Source: Microglena sp. YARC
Lineage: Eukaryota > Chlorophyta > Chlorophyceae > Chlamydomonadales > Chlamydomonadaceae
Direction: 5' to 3'
Assembly (NCBI GenBank): GCA_022414725.1
Contig: CM039466.1
Location: 34,418,006 to 34,482,005 of the forward strand
Length of the DNA: 64,000 nucleotides
The position numbers were made by a program, and so were the translations under genes. A model generated the notes under the pieces. The model saw nothing but the letters and a program-made list of their open reading frames with translations. It searched no databases and had not been told where the DNA came from. Shown here piece after piece: positions 9,512-19,335 of this stretch. Each line of letters begins with the position of its first letter. Position 1 is the stretch's first letter.

Positions 9512-10075
9512 ATGAGCATGGCGATAGTCGCATTTAACTCGTCCATGCCTTAAGCTTTTTCCCTCCTCTCTGACAACATAAAAGAGCGGCTAGCCAACAA
9601 TAGCAGCAATGGCAGCGCAGGGAGAATCACGTTCCTCTTGGCGCTGGCAGGTGTCCTCGTGGCCAGATCACTGGTCATATTCGCCACCATCGCTATCGTG
9701 TTATACACGTTCATCACACTTCTGATGATGACATGCAAGCACGCGCCAGAGAAAATGCGCGCCATGCTAACTGAGTTAGTCAACCCCCGTGAGCTACTGA
9801 TGTGCCTGGGTCCAGTCACACACCTTCCGCACGCAGCCATCTTGGGCACGATGTTGCTAGTCAACATCTTTGTTCCCATCATGTTCTTCATCAGCAGCAG
9901 GGATCAGATGGCGACAGAGGAGAATACCCGTTCTCTGCACCGCAAGTTTGTGCTTGTTTGCTCCAACGCGATCGTGCTGATGCTGTTCGTATACATTGTG
10001 TTTGCGGTAATCTTAATGATTAAGATGATTGGAGAGGGGAAGAATGAGATTATTGGCAACAGTGATGTTGTCTGA
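9512..10075 (+). CDS. Small three-TM membrane protein (possible in-frame stop near N-terminus)
   Basis: The main open frame encodes a hydrophobic protein with three TM segments: GVLVARSLVIFATIAIVLY, ILGTMLLVNIFVPIMFFIS and VCSNAIVLMLFVYIVFAVI. It ends GKNEIIGNSDVV. No ATG exists close to the first helix in this frame. An in-frame ATG at 9512 (MSMAIVAF) is separated from the rest by a TAA at 9551-9553, after which the frame is open to 10,075. Either translation starts at a non-ATG codon or the gene carries a nonsense mutation near its start. Small multi-TM proteins are common in NCLDV virions. No family is recognised. The gene is convergent with, and one base from, the next gene. Confidence 0.5.
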
Positions 10076-10076
10076 A

Positions 10077-10775
10077 TTATAACGATCCATTGTTAGGTCG
10101 GCGTTGCTGTTGTGTAGTGTTGTTTTGGCGTGCTGGTAGTGCTTGTTGTTGTGTACTGTTGTGTTGGCTTGCTGTAGGCTGGGATTGTACATTTATAATT
10201 TCATTTGCAACTAAAGCTGTAGTCCTGTAATTTAGTTTTTCTTCATTGGTTAGTTTGAAAAGCATATTACTAATACGATCATGGCGAGCAATTTCTCCGA
10301 CATGTGGTTCAATAAGTATTATATCAGATAAATTGTGTGGAATAGCATATTTTTGAGAAGCATCAGAAAGAAGATTCCAAACATCTACAGCTCCATTTAT
10401 AACCTCTTTAGGAATAGGATATGGGTCCCATCCGAACAATCTTTCACATTCTGATGTTTGACCTATCAAAGCAGCTCCGCATATACAACGTGAAAGGTAC
10501 GTTAGCCATATAATTTTCATGGACAAGCTGCATCTCATATTTAAATTAAAATTTGAATCTTGGAAAGTTGTGTTCAGAACTCTTAGATTTTGTTTGTATT
10601 CTGCTGATTCATCAGGAGACAGACGAATAACCTCATTAACAAAATGGTTTATTTTGTCCTTGAAAAATGGCGTGTCAAATACTGTATCTTCGGTGTTTGG
10701 AGCAATACGATGCTCAATCTGCTTATTATTTCCATGGTCTGTATTAGCTAGCTGCAACAAAAATTTGGCATTCAT
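10077..10775 (-). CDS. Unknown AT-rich gene, 232 aa, Q/N-rich C-terminus
   Basis: ATG at 10,775 (MNAKFLLQLANTD). The first 190 residues look globular and mostly helical, with several cysteines and aromatics (SRCICGAALIGQTSECERLFGWDPY). The last 40 residues are Q/N/P-rich and probably disordered. I recognise no family. Its base composition is more AT-rich than the topoisomerase and TFIIB-like genes and resembles the 3476-4090 SLATT-like gene, suggesting that two compositional classes of genes are interleaved here. It is divergent from the topoisomerase gene, with about 130 bases between the start codons. Confidence 0.55.
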   Translation of the reverse strand: MNAKFLLQLANTDHGNNKQIEHRIAPNTEDTVFDTPFFKDKINHFVNEVIRLSPDESAEYKQNLRVLNTTFQDSNFNLNMRCSLSMKIIWLTYLSRCICGAALIGQTSECERLFGWDPYPIPKEVINGAVDVWNLLSDASQKYAIPHNLSDIILIEPHVGEIARHDRISNMLFKLTNEEKLNYRTTALVANEIINVQSQPTASQHNSTQQQALPARQNNTTQQQRRPNNGSL

Positions 10776-10906
10776 GATGTGAATATCGGTATTATTTTAT
10801 TGCACATATTATTTAGTGGGACCTGTGCGCGTCATGGTCAGCATCTGGGGGATGTAAAGTGTAAAGGTAATCCTGGAACAACAAGTGTCAGTCAAGTGCT
10901 ATCATC

Positions 10907-13900
10907 ATGGATCCTTCCTCTACGAGCCCCCACCCCCTGGTAACACCACTCCCTAGTAACACCAACTCCGCACAGATGTACAAAAAGCTGACGCAGCGGG
11001 AGCACGTCCTCCACAGGCCTGGGATGTACATCGGCTCTGTGGAGACCTCCTTTAGCAGCCCGATGTATCAGGTTGTCAGCTCTCTGTCTCGTCAGCCCTC
11101 CATTTCTGAAGCCTCTGAAGTCGCTGAATCTGTTTCAGATGCCGTCTCCGAAGGCCCTGATCCTGTCAAATCATCAGCCTCCAATGCTACCTCCAAGGGT
11201 CCCATGGGGGGGGCTGTGATCAGCATTGCGCTGTCTCCAGACAACGTTGCGTTCGTGCCTGGTCTGTACAAGATATTTGATGAGATAGTTGTGAACGCGC
11301 TGGACCAGGTGTACCGTGGGGTGGGCGTGCGCAACGTCAACGTCTCTGTGGACCCTGTCTCAGGTATCATTGAGGTCTTCAACGATGGTGCGGGACTTCC
11401 CGTGGAGATGCACCCTGACCATGGGTGCTACGTTCCTGAGCTAATATTTGGGCACATGCTTACGTCCGCTAACTACGACGACACAGAGGAGCGTGTGGTC
11501 GGTGGTCAGAACGGCATCGGGGCCAAGGCCTGTAACATTTTTTCTTCTTGGTTTGAGGTGGAGACCATCGATGCGGACCGCAGCCTCCTTTACAAGCAGC
11601 GCTTTGAGGACAACATGGCGGTTACTTGCGTACCGATCATCAAGTCGGTGGCCAAGACGAAGAAGACATTTGTTCGAGTGCGGTTCCTTCCGGACTACGC
11701 CCGATTTGGGGGCACTCTTCGGATGGAGAATGATAAGGATAAGGAAGGAATCACTCTGCTGTCGGGGGACATGTACCGCGTTATGGAGAAGCGTGCGTAC
11801 GACATCGCCGCGCTTACACATACGAATGTTGCTGTCTCCTTCAACGGCCAGCGGATTGCGGTCAAGACGTTCGACAAGTACGTCGAACTTTACCTCCCTC
11901 CTTCGTTGGGTACCGGCATGGGGCGCAAGGTGCACGAGCGCATCACGCTCGACCCATCCAACCAGTCCTCTTCGGGCTGGGAGGTGGCCGTGGCGCTCTC
12001 TACGGATGGGTTCAGGCATGTGTCCTACGTCAACGGGCTGAACACCCTCCGGGGCGGCAAGCATGTCGACTACATCGCGGCCCAGATTTGCCGACGCGTA
12101 ATAGAGCATTTGTCACGTGCGAAGGGAGCAGCAACTGTCCGGCCTCAGTTTGTGAAGGACAGCCTGTTCCTTTTCGTGCGCGCGACGATCCCCAACCCTA
12201 CATTCGACTCTCAGACAAAGGAGACACTGACCACTCCCTCCTCGAAGTTCTGCAGATCAGTTGGAAGCAGCGGCAGCCGGTCCTGTGGAGTAGAGCTTTC
12301 CGACAAATTCATCGAGCGCCTGTGTAAGCTGGATGGCTTCATTGAGCGTGTGACTGCCTTCAGCGGCGTGGCAGTCGCTCGCGACCTCCGCAAGACGGAT
12401 GGAGTCAAGCGCTGTGCGTTCTATGGTATCAAGAAGCTGGATGATGCGGAATGGGCCGGAACGGCCCGGAGCGATGAGTGCACGCTCATCCTGACAGAGG
12501 GCGATAGCGCCAAGGCCATGGCGGTAGCAGGACTTTCAGTGGTTGGGAGGAAGCGGTACGGTGTGTTTCCTCTTCGTGGCAAGGTTATGAACGTATGCGA
12601 TGTCTCTGTGGAAAAGATCGCTGCTAACGAGGAGATTGCCAACCTGAAGAAGATATTGGGTCTTCAGACAGACCGGGTATACGAGTCAACACGTGATCTT
12701 CGGTACGGACACGTGATGGTGATGACAGACCAGGACACAGACGGTACGCATATCAAGGGGCTTCTCTTCAACCTCTTTGAGCGCCTGTGGCCCTCTCTCC
12801 TACGGATCGACGGGTTCATGACCTCAATGCTCACACCGATCGTTAAGGCGACTCCTCGCCGCTCTGCCCGCACTGTAGGGGGAGGGGGTGGTAATGGGGT
12901 CCTCAATTTCTACAACGTCTCTAACTTTGAGGCGTGGCGTGAGTCTGTCCTAGAGGCGACAGGATGTGGGGGTCTCTCAGGGTGGACGACCAAGTACTAC
13001 AAGGGGCTTGGGACCTCAACGTCCGCCGAGGCACGTGAGTACTTTGCAGACCTGCGAATCGTGAAATACTTAGGCGCCCAGGGATGCGATGCCCTGGCCC
13101 TTTCATTTGACAAGAAGCGCGCGGATGACCGCAAGCTTTGGCTTCAGTCCTATCGTGCTTCTGACACGCTCGATTATGAGAAGTCTATTGTAACCTTCAG
13201 GGATTTCGTGGACCTGGATTTAAAGCACTTTTCGAACTACGACATTTTGCGCTCTATTCCTAGCGTGGTGGACGGCCTTAAGGTTTCACAGCGCAAGGTG
13301 CTCTTTGGGTGCTTCAAGCGTGGCCTCACATCCGATGAGGTGCGTGTCGCACAGCTTGCGGCTTACGTTGTGGAGCACTCAATGTTCCACCATGGAGAGG
13401 CTTCCATGCAGGGGACGATCATTGCTATGGCCCAGGACTTTGTCGGGTCGGGCAACAACATCAACCTCCTCGAGCCGATCGGTCAGTTTGGCAGCCGTCT
13501 GGTGGGTGGGTCCGACCACGCTTCCGCAAGGTACATCCACACCCGCCTGGCTGAGGTCACACGTCTTCTCTTCCCTCGTGCGGACGATGCCATCCTAGAG
13601 CATATGGTCGATGATGACACTGTTGTGGAACCTACCTTCTACATCCCTGTGATCCCCCTGGTGCTGGTGAATGGTGCGACGGGTATTGGTACCGGGTACA
13701 GCACGAGCGTCCCATGCTACAACCCTCTGGAGATCGTGGCCGAGATGCGTCGCCTCGTCCTGGCCACCTCTAGCCAAGATGGTGAGGAGTCCGTAGGGGA
13801 GCAACTACCGTGGCTTCAGGGGTCGAGTCCTACATGAGAAGGGTATCATTGCTGGCATCCTTGAGCGCTCCTCTCCGGCCTGCGTGCGCGTATCGGAGCT

Positions 13901-14669
13901 CCCAGTGGGGATGTGGGTGGAGGACTTTAAGAGCTCACTCGAGGCGCTAGTTGGAGAGACTCCAGAGATGAAGTCGTACACAAACGAGTGCACCAAGAGC
14001 GCCGTTGGCTTCACGATTGTCTTCACCTCGCGAGCAGCGGCTGACGCCTGGACATCCTCCTCTTTGGGGGGGGTGGACACGCGATACGGTCTGACCCTGC
14101 TTGAGACGCGGCTTAAGATGTGGGCCACTAAGCCTTTGGCAACGACAAACATGCACCTGTTCAACCAATTCGGCCAGATCCGGAAATACGCATCGCCCTC
14201 AGAGATCATTGAGGAGTTCTACGATGCCCGCATGGACGCCTGCCACCTTCGCAAGAAGCGCTGCTTGGAGCAGACGCGCTCGGACCTTCTGGTCCTCACG
14301 CAGAAGGCTCGCTTTGTGGACATGGTCGCCTCGAAGAAGCTTGACTTGATGAGCGCATCCGATCCTTCTCTTAAAGAGCGCACAGATGATACGGATGATA
14401 CAGATATGACGGATGTCATTGAGGGCACGGAGAGAGTGGAGGGAGTGGAGGGCCTCCTAAGGTCGCATGGCTTCGAGATGGTCGAAGGATCCTTTCGTTA
14501 CCTTTTATCCATGCCCATGTCGTCCGTGACACGTAACAGGAAGGCTGCACTGGAGCGAGAGAGGAACGCCAAGTCGGAGACTTTGCGTGCAATGGAGTCG
14601 ACTACTGCAGCCGAGATGTACCTTGCTGATCTTGATAGGCTGGAGGCGTACCTAAAGACCTATTACTAG
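10907..14669 (+). pseudogene. DNA topoisomerase II (type IIA), single frameshift
   Basis: ATG 10,907 begins a protein colinear with eukaryotic/NCLDV topoisomerase II, which passes one duplex through a double-strand break in another using ATP. The GHKL ATPase shows HRPGMYIGS, FDEIVVNALDQ (E about 126, N about 130), FNDGAGLP and GGQNGIGAK (from residue 199). The TOPRIM domain shows LTEGDSAKA (E531), PLRGKVMNV and DQDTDGTHI (from D608). The breakage-reunion domain shows VDGLKVSQRKVLFG, IGQFGSR and ASARYIHTR, with the catalytic tyrosine at residue 876. The frame ends at a TGA at 13,835-13,837, while the next frame continues the coiled-coil/C-gate part from about 13,803 to 14,669. The junction lies at the usual LPWYRGF-like motif and looks like a small non-homopolymer deletion. 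No divergent eukaryotic C-terminal tail is present, as in viral enzymes. About 1,240 codons, no introns. Confidence 0.93.
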
Positions 14670-14734
14670 ACCTGGGGTGGGAGAATACCTTTCATGACGG
14701 ATGGAGGAGAGGACGGTGGGACCTGAGGAATAAT
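14670..14734. other. Spacer between topoisomerase and tRNA
   Basis: Short spacer with no gene. The tRNA lies on the opposite strand and its 3' end faces the topoisomerase stop codon. Confidence 0.5.
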
Positions 14735-14807
14735 GGATCGTGCGGGACTCGAACCCGCGACCCCCGCGTCATAAGCACGGTGCTCTAACCAACTGAGCTA
14801 ACGATCC
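14735..14807 (-). tRNA. tRNA-Ile (anticodon UAU)
   Basis: The minus strand folds as a complete cloverleaf. The acceptor arms GGATCGT and ACGATCC pair over 7 bp. The D arm is TAGCTCAGTTGGTTAGAGC, the anticodon stem CCGTG/CGCGG encloses loop CTTATGA, the variable loop is short, and the T arm is GCGGGTTCGAGTCCCGC. The anticodon is UAU, decoding AUA isoleucine. The discriminator base (14,734) is A and no CCA is encoded. No intron is present. tRNA genes occur both in giant viruses and at insertion sites of large elements, so its owner (virus or host) is undecided. Confidence 0.93.
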
Positions 14808-15421
14808 TGACCCCCTCCATCAATATATACCAATATTATTTTTACGATTTTGAAACGCACCGGACCTGTGAATCTTTCTTAGTGAGTCTCGGCTTCGGCC
14901 ACCGGAGTTCGAGCCCCGCTGCTGGAAGACGGAGGGTGGTTTCTCGAGTCCGACTTTAGGGCGGTGTTGTTTCACTGCTATGACATGAGCCCCTTGTAAT
15001 CTTAGTGAGTGTCCCGAGGATGTACTTTTCTATGTAATCACTTCCCCATCATGGAACGTCTCCTCGCTTGAGTCTGGCTAACTCTAGCCAATCAACTGTC
15101 TCATGCATCATGTCCATCGGGCTCATCTGCTCATAGTAGTATTTTAAATGACCAAGTGAAGTTGTCATTGTTACAAGAAAGTAAATATGGTCACACATGA
15201 CCATTCTCTAGAAACTAGATGCAAAGCGTATCAGTATCTTCACAATTACTTACAGTCGGGGACACAAATTATGAAACATTTTTTATACGTACTGTCACGG
15301 ACATTTAAAAATGGGACACCAGCGTAGACCTACAGTTAGAGTTATCATTGTTTGTAGCCTATTTGGTCAGTCATCATGCTTTCCGGGGTATTGACTGTCT
15401 GTACATGGTCATACAACATCT
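14808..15421. other. Intergenic, no gene seen
   Basis: No supported coding sequence. The T-loop-like TTCGAGCCCC near 14,910 has no complete cloverleaf around it. Confidence 0.5.
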
Positions 15422-16372
15422 TCAATCAGCAAGTGAAGCGTTGTTAAGGGCCTCAAGCAACATACGGACGATGTCCGTATGGCCACCATCTGCTGCACCA
15501 TTAAGCGCCAGACCATCACGGCAGTTTGCATGCGCGGCGTGCTCAGGTACCTGCAAGAGCATTTGGGCAATCTCGGTGTGGCCTTTAATTGCTGCACAAA
15601 AAAGTGCATCTCCATCTCTGCAGTCAGCATGTGCGGCGTGCTCAGGAGCCACTAAAAGAAGTTTGGCAACCTCAGGGTGGCCGTAAAATGCTGCACTCAC
15701 AAGCGCCTCCCCATCTTGGCAGTCAGCATGTGCGGCGTGTTCAGGAGCCTCTAAAAGAAGTTTGATAACCTCAGTGTGGCCACCCTCTGCTGCACACAAA
15801 AACGCCTCCCCAAATTGGCAGTCAGCATGTGCGGCGTGTTCAGAAGCCTCTAAAAGAAGTTTGACAACCTCAGTGTGGCCATTACCTGCAGCACTCACAA
15901 GCGCCTCTCCATCTCGACAGTCAGCACGTGCGGCATGCTCAGGGGACTCTAAAATCATCTTGACAATCTCAGGAAGCCCTTCCTGTGATGCCTTCAATAG
16001 TGCCTCCCCATCATTACAGTCAGCGTGGGCAGCGTGCTTGGTGAGATTGAGCAGACGCCGAGTATGTTGGTCCACAAACACCAATCCACCAACCAGGTCT
16101 GGTAGCATCATCAACCTAAGCATGGCACGCTCAGAGTCAGCATGGCTTACTAGCCTAGAGATGCTGTCGCCCACCAATACATCTTTGTGGTGCACAAGTG
16201 CAAGGCAGAGGACGTTGGCAATGTCTCCCTGCTGTCTTTGGATGAGCACTTCAAAGAGGTTCTCATTCACGATAGAATGCCACTTATGGCAAACAGATGA
16301 TACATCCCCCCCTCCTTTGGCAAAGGTGTGCAACAAGATGTCCTTAATTAAGTCATCCGGTAGATCCATCAT
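15422..16372 (-). CDS. F-box / ankyrin-repeat protein
   Basis: The chosen start ATG at 16,372 places an F-box at the N-terminus: MMDLPDDLIKDILLHTF, then VSSVCHKWHSIVNENLFEVLI. The frame is open upstream to 16,561, so a longer N-terminus is possible. About six ankyrin-type repeats follow, each with a core such as DGEALVSAAGNGHTEVVKLL and a HAAHADC linker. F-box proteins recruit substrates to SCF ubiquitin ligases, and ankyrin repeats bind the substrate. F-box/ankyrin fusions are abundant in giant viruses and also occur in hosts. A 519-bp internal segment (15,683-16,201) is duplicated at 17,564-18,082. The gene lies just outside the tRNA, so it may belong to the viral block or the host. Confidence 0.8.
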   Translation of the reverse strand: MMDLPDDLIKDILLHTFAKGGGDVSSVCHKWHSIVNENLFEVLIQRQQGDIANVLCLALVHHKDVLVGDSISRLVSHADSERAMLRLMMLPDLVGGLVFVDQHTRRLLNLTKHAAHADCNDGEALLKASQEGLPEIVKMILESPEHAARADCRDGEALVSAAGNGHTEVVKLLLEASEHAAHADCQFGEAFLCAAEGGHTEVIKLLLEAPEHAAHADCQDGEALVSAAFYGHPEVAKLLLVAPEHAAHADCRDGDALFCAAIKGHTEIAQMLLQVPEHAAHANCRDGLALNGAADGGHTDIVRMLLEALNNASLAD

Positions 16373-16561
16373 GGGGCAGGAGCATTGTCTAAGGTGGCTC
16401 ATGGACGTAGCGTAGACTGTGCGAAGTACCCAGATGGGAAGCGATCGGTCGAATAGCTGGATCAATCGATAAAGATGAAATAATGCAGTTAGGCATGGCT
16501 TTAGATAGAGAAAATGTGGTACCGCAAAGACAGAAGTACCTACAGTACAGGACCATGCCAT

Positions 16562-16821
16562 GCAAGACAGTACAAATTATGGTGGGTTATACGAGGAGAT
16601 GTATAGGCTGGTGAGTGGGCGTTCTAAACGCTGAGCGCACCAACCTCTTGTTCGCATCTGAAGTCCTTACTGGCGACAAGAATATCAAGACATCTTCTCT
16701 GTCACGAAAGCAATACTACTATCCGTCAATAGCATGTTTTCTACCGGTATGCTATCCCACCCACTCGATGCATTCATGAAATATATATATATATATATAT
16801 ATAAATATACCAGTAAATATA
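16562..16821. other. Intergenic with (AT)n microsatellite
   Basis: AT-rich spacer holding a TATATA run near 16,781-16,803. No gene is seen. Confidence 0.6.
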
Positions 16822-16997
16822 TGAAATAATATACCAATACTAAAAGAAAAGGTACTTGCAAGGATGGAGTTGACCGTGTTTTGTTCGAAAAAAATGGCAA
16901 AGGGTTATATGTTCAAAGGAGGGACCCAGATGGAAAGGTTCATTACATTAAGTTTGTACCAAAACAAGCCAGACAAAAGGTGGCAATGAATTTTTGA
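16822..16997 (+). pseudogene. Short coding remnant of unknown family
   Basis: After an in-frame TAA, an open stretch to TGA 16,995-16,997 encodes about 55 residues with a coherent beta-rich composition (KDGVDRVLFEKNGKGLYVQ, then DPDGKVHYIKFVPKQARQK). No start codon is present in frame. It looks like the 3' end of a real AT-rich gene, but I cannot assign it. Confidence 0.3.
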
Positions 16998-17098
16998 CCA
17001 CGGGTTGGAGCGATTCTAATACAAAAGCAAATGCACGTGCAATTACAGAGAACGCAATTGAACGTGAAAATACTGCTTGATTCGTTAAATATCCTCCT

Positions 17099-17305
17099 AT
17101 GAACGGATATGAACGACGTAAATTTCCTCCTCCTAAAAACGCAAATGCACGTAAATATCCTCCTCCTAAAAATATCCTCGGAATTGTAGAGCAGAAGTCC
17201 TGGGAAAACGACTGTCAGCATATGAGACGACTGAAATATATGGGGTTTATTGTATATGATGATTATGATTCAAATTGTGAGAATTCCCCAAATGTTAAAG
17301 GTTGA
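17099..17305 (+). CDS. Small hypothetical ORF
   Basis: 68 codons from ATG 17,099. The N-terminal half carries a repeated FPPPKNANARKYPPPKN motif matching the local DNA repeat of CCTCCTCCTAAAAA units. The second half (QKSWENDCQHMRRLKYMGF, then IVYDDYDSNCENSPNVKG) looks ordinary. Function unknown; it may be spurious. Confidence 0.25.
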   Translation: MNGYERRKFPPPKNANARKYPPPKNILGIVEQKSWENDCQHMRRLKYMGFIVYDDYDSNCENSPNVKG

Positions 17306-17563
17306 AGGGGAGTAGATGGCATAGTGTGGGAAAGCAAATATAGTCAAGAACCGGAGGGTTTGAGTGAATTTGTAAGGGAAGAGAGAGAACACAGAGAATG
17401 GTCGGTACCAATAAGTTACCGACCGGCAAATTTCCGACAGGCAAATTACCTGTAAAGTACCAGTAAAGTAGGTTTGGATCCCCACAATTTTTTAATCATT
17501 TGATATAGATGCCAATGTCTGTCCACACGAATGTACCTAAGCGATCGGCTGCACTGCTATTCG

Positions 17564-18082
17564 GTAAAATGCTGCACTCACAAGCGCCTCCCCATCTTGG
17601 CAGTCAGCATGTGCGGCGTGTTCAGGAGCCTCTAAAAGAAGTTTGATAACCTCAGTGTGGCCACCCTCTGCTGCACACAAAAACGCCTCCCCAAATTGGC
17701 AGTCAGCATGTGCGGCGTGTTCAGAAGCCTCTAAAAGAAGTTTGACAACCTCAGTGTGGCCATTACCTGCAGCACTCACAAGCGCCTCTCCATCTCGACA
17801 GTCAGCACGTGCGGCATGCTCAGGGGACTCTAAAAGCATCTTGACAATCTCAGGAAGCCCTTCCTGTGATGCCTTCAATAGTGCCTCCCCATCATTACAG
17901 TCAGCGTGGGCAGCGTGCTTGGTGAGATTGAGCAGACGCCGAGTATGTTGGTCCACAAACACCAATCCACCAACCAGGTCTGGTAGCATCATCAACCTAA
18001 GCATGGCACGCTCAGAGTCAGCATGGCTTACTAGCCTAGAGATGCAGTCGCCCACCAATACATCTTTGTGGTGCACAAGTGC
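17564..18082 (-). pseudogene. Partial duplicate of the F-box/ankyrin gene
   Basis: A 519-bp direct duplicate of 15,683-16,201, offset by 1,881 bases with no indels. By eye there are two substitutions (near 15,957/17,838 and 16,165/18,046). It carries ankyrin repeats and the linker region but lacks the F-box start and the last repeats. The flanks differ abruptly at both ends, so it is a recent segmental duplication rather than a second complete gene. Confidence 0.85.
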
Positions 18083-18246
18083 GCAGCGCTATCTGGATAG
18101 TGCGATTGTCAATAAGGAACGATTCTGGGGTGCGCAATGTTATCCTTAAGTGCATGGAAAGATTCTGGGGTGCGCAACGCTATCTGGATAATTATATTTT
18201 CAGGAAAGATAGCCTAGATCAGTGGGATGTGAGCAATATGGCACTG

Positions 18247-18535
18247 GTTGCTTACCAAGATTCGAAGCCTTCGAGCGACCGATGATCGAAGAGCTTTACA
18301 GCAGCGTTGAGAAGCCTACGATGAGATTCGATTGGTCAGTGGGCTCAAGCAGCCATTCCGAAACAATTCAACGATTGACATGTCAGTAGACATGTCTGCT
18401 TACCAAGATTCGAAGCCTTTGAGCGACCGATGATCGAAGAGCTTTACAGCAGCGTTGAGAAGCCTACAATGAGATTCGAAGCAGCCCTTCCGAAACTTCA
18501 ACAATTGACATGTCTGTAGACATGTCAATGGGTTT
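18247..18535. repeat. Imperfect tandem duplication, about 145-bp unit
   Basis: Two copies of a unit starting GCTTACCAAGATTCGAAGCC, near 18,250 and 18,399. The second copy has internal deletions. Each unit ends with ACATGTC inverted pairs (GACATGTCAGTAGACATGTC), giving small hairpins. Confidence 0.75.
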
Positions 18536-19047
18536 TATAGGTAGTCTGCGTAGCGTGTCCTTCCACTCAACTTCCATTGTAGCGTACTGCGTTCATGGTC
18601 GTAGCGCTTGCCCTTCCGCTTACCTTCCGTTGTAGCCCATGCGCTTCCCTCTTGAATCTTCATCTTCTCCGTTCCTGGACCAGAGCGTGCCAGCGTGTCA
18701 GCGTTTGGGTGGCTAGGAGGAAGTTGCAACAGATTCAGCAGAAGAGCGATTTTGTTTGGCTTTTCGAATTCTGGCCCCAAGAGTTGCGAACAGAACAGCA
18801 TATCTCAAGCGTTGGTCTACGCATAGAGTTTTCAGAGTTGTGCGAAAGACTCGTGGAGCATTGGACGATATTAAAGTGCGCTAGCTGGATAGAAGATCTC
18901 GTAGCTAGTAGCTGATCCGCTAGCTGTATGTAAGAAAAGAAAGAACGACCACGATAGGACAAATCGTAGCTAGTAGATGACAGAATAAAGTGTGATTTAT
19001 TGATAGAAAATGGTGGAACGCGTTGCTCGGGCGTTTTACAAGCGGTA
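18536..19047. other. No clear gene; possible TE-derived sequence
   Basis: A minus-strand frame of 88 codons (18,535-18,801, ATG start) has no recognisable motif. No other feature is supported. Confidence 0.3.
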
Positions 19048-19335
19048 AGCGAAGGGATGCTCTTGTTTTTTAGCCGAATTCTGGGGTTTATGCCAGATAG
19101 GATTCGTCTACCAAGTAGCCAAAGTCTCGTAAGTAGCGATTAATCTAGATAGATAGCTCTCCGAGGACTATCTCGCCATTTCATTAATCCGCGGATTAAT
19201 GAAATGGCGAGATAGTCCTCGGAGAGCTATCTATCTAGATTAATCGCTACTTACGAGACTTTAGCTACTTGGTAGACGAATCCTATCTGGCATAAACCCC
19301 AGAATTCGACGAGAAAACAAGAGCATCCCTTCGCT
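19048..19335. repeat. Near-perfect 288-bp palindrome
   Basis: Two arms of about 144 bp meet at CCGCGG (centre 19,191/19,192) with no spacer. The inner 130 bases of each arm differ at about one position, and a few more mismatches occur near the outer ends (GTTTTTTAGCC against GTTTTCTCGTC). It abuts the inverted-repeat element at 19,336. Such spacerless palindromes arise from fold-back transposons or replication-template switching. Confidence 0.9.

Noticed and set aside
503..10075. Alternative genetic code (TAA/TAG as sense) to explain in-frame stops
   Set aside because: Stops of all three types occur, several genes also have frameshifts, the replaced residues are not consistent, and other genes end normally in TAA or TAG.
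11441..12109. Frames overlapping topoisomerase II on both strands
   Set aside because: Shadows of a strongly conserved gene.
14880..14930. tRNA-like TTCGAGCCCC after the tRNA-Ile
   Set aside because: No cloverleaf can be formed with the flanking sequence.
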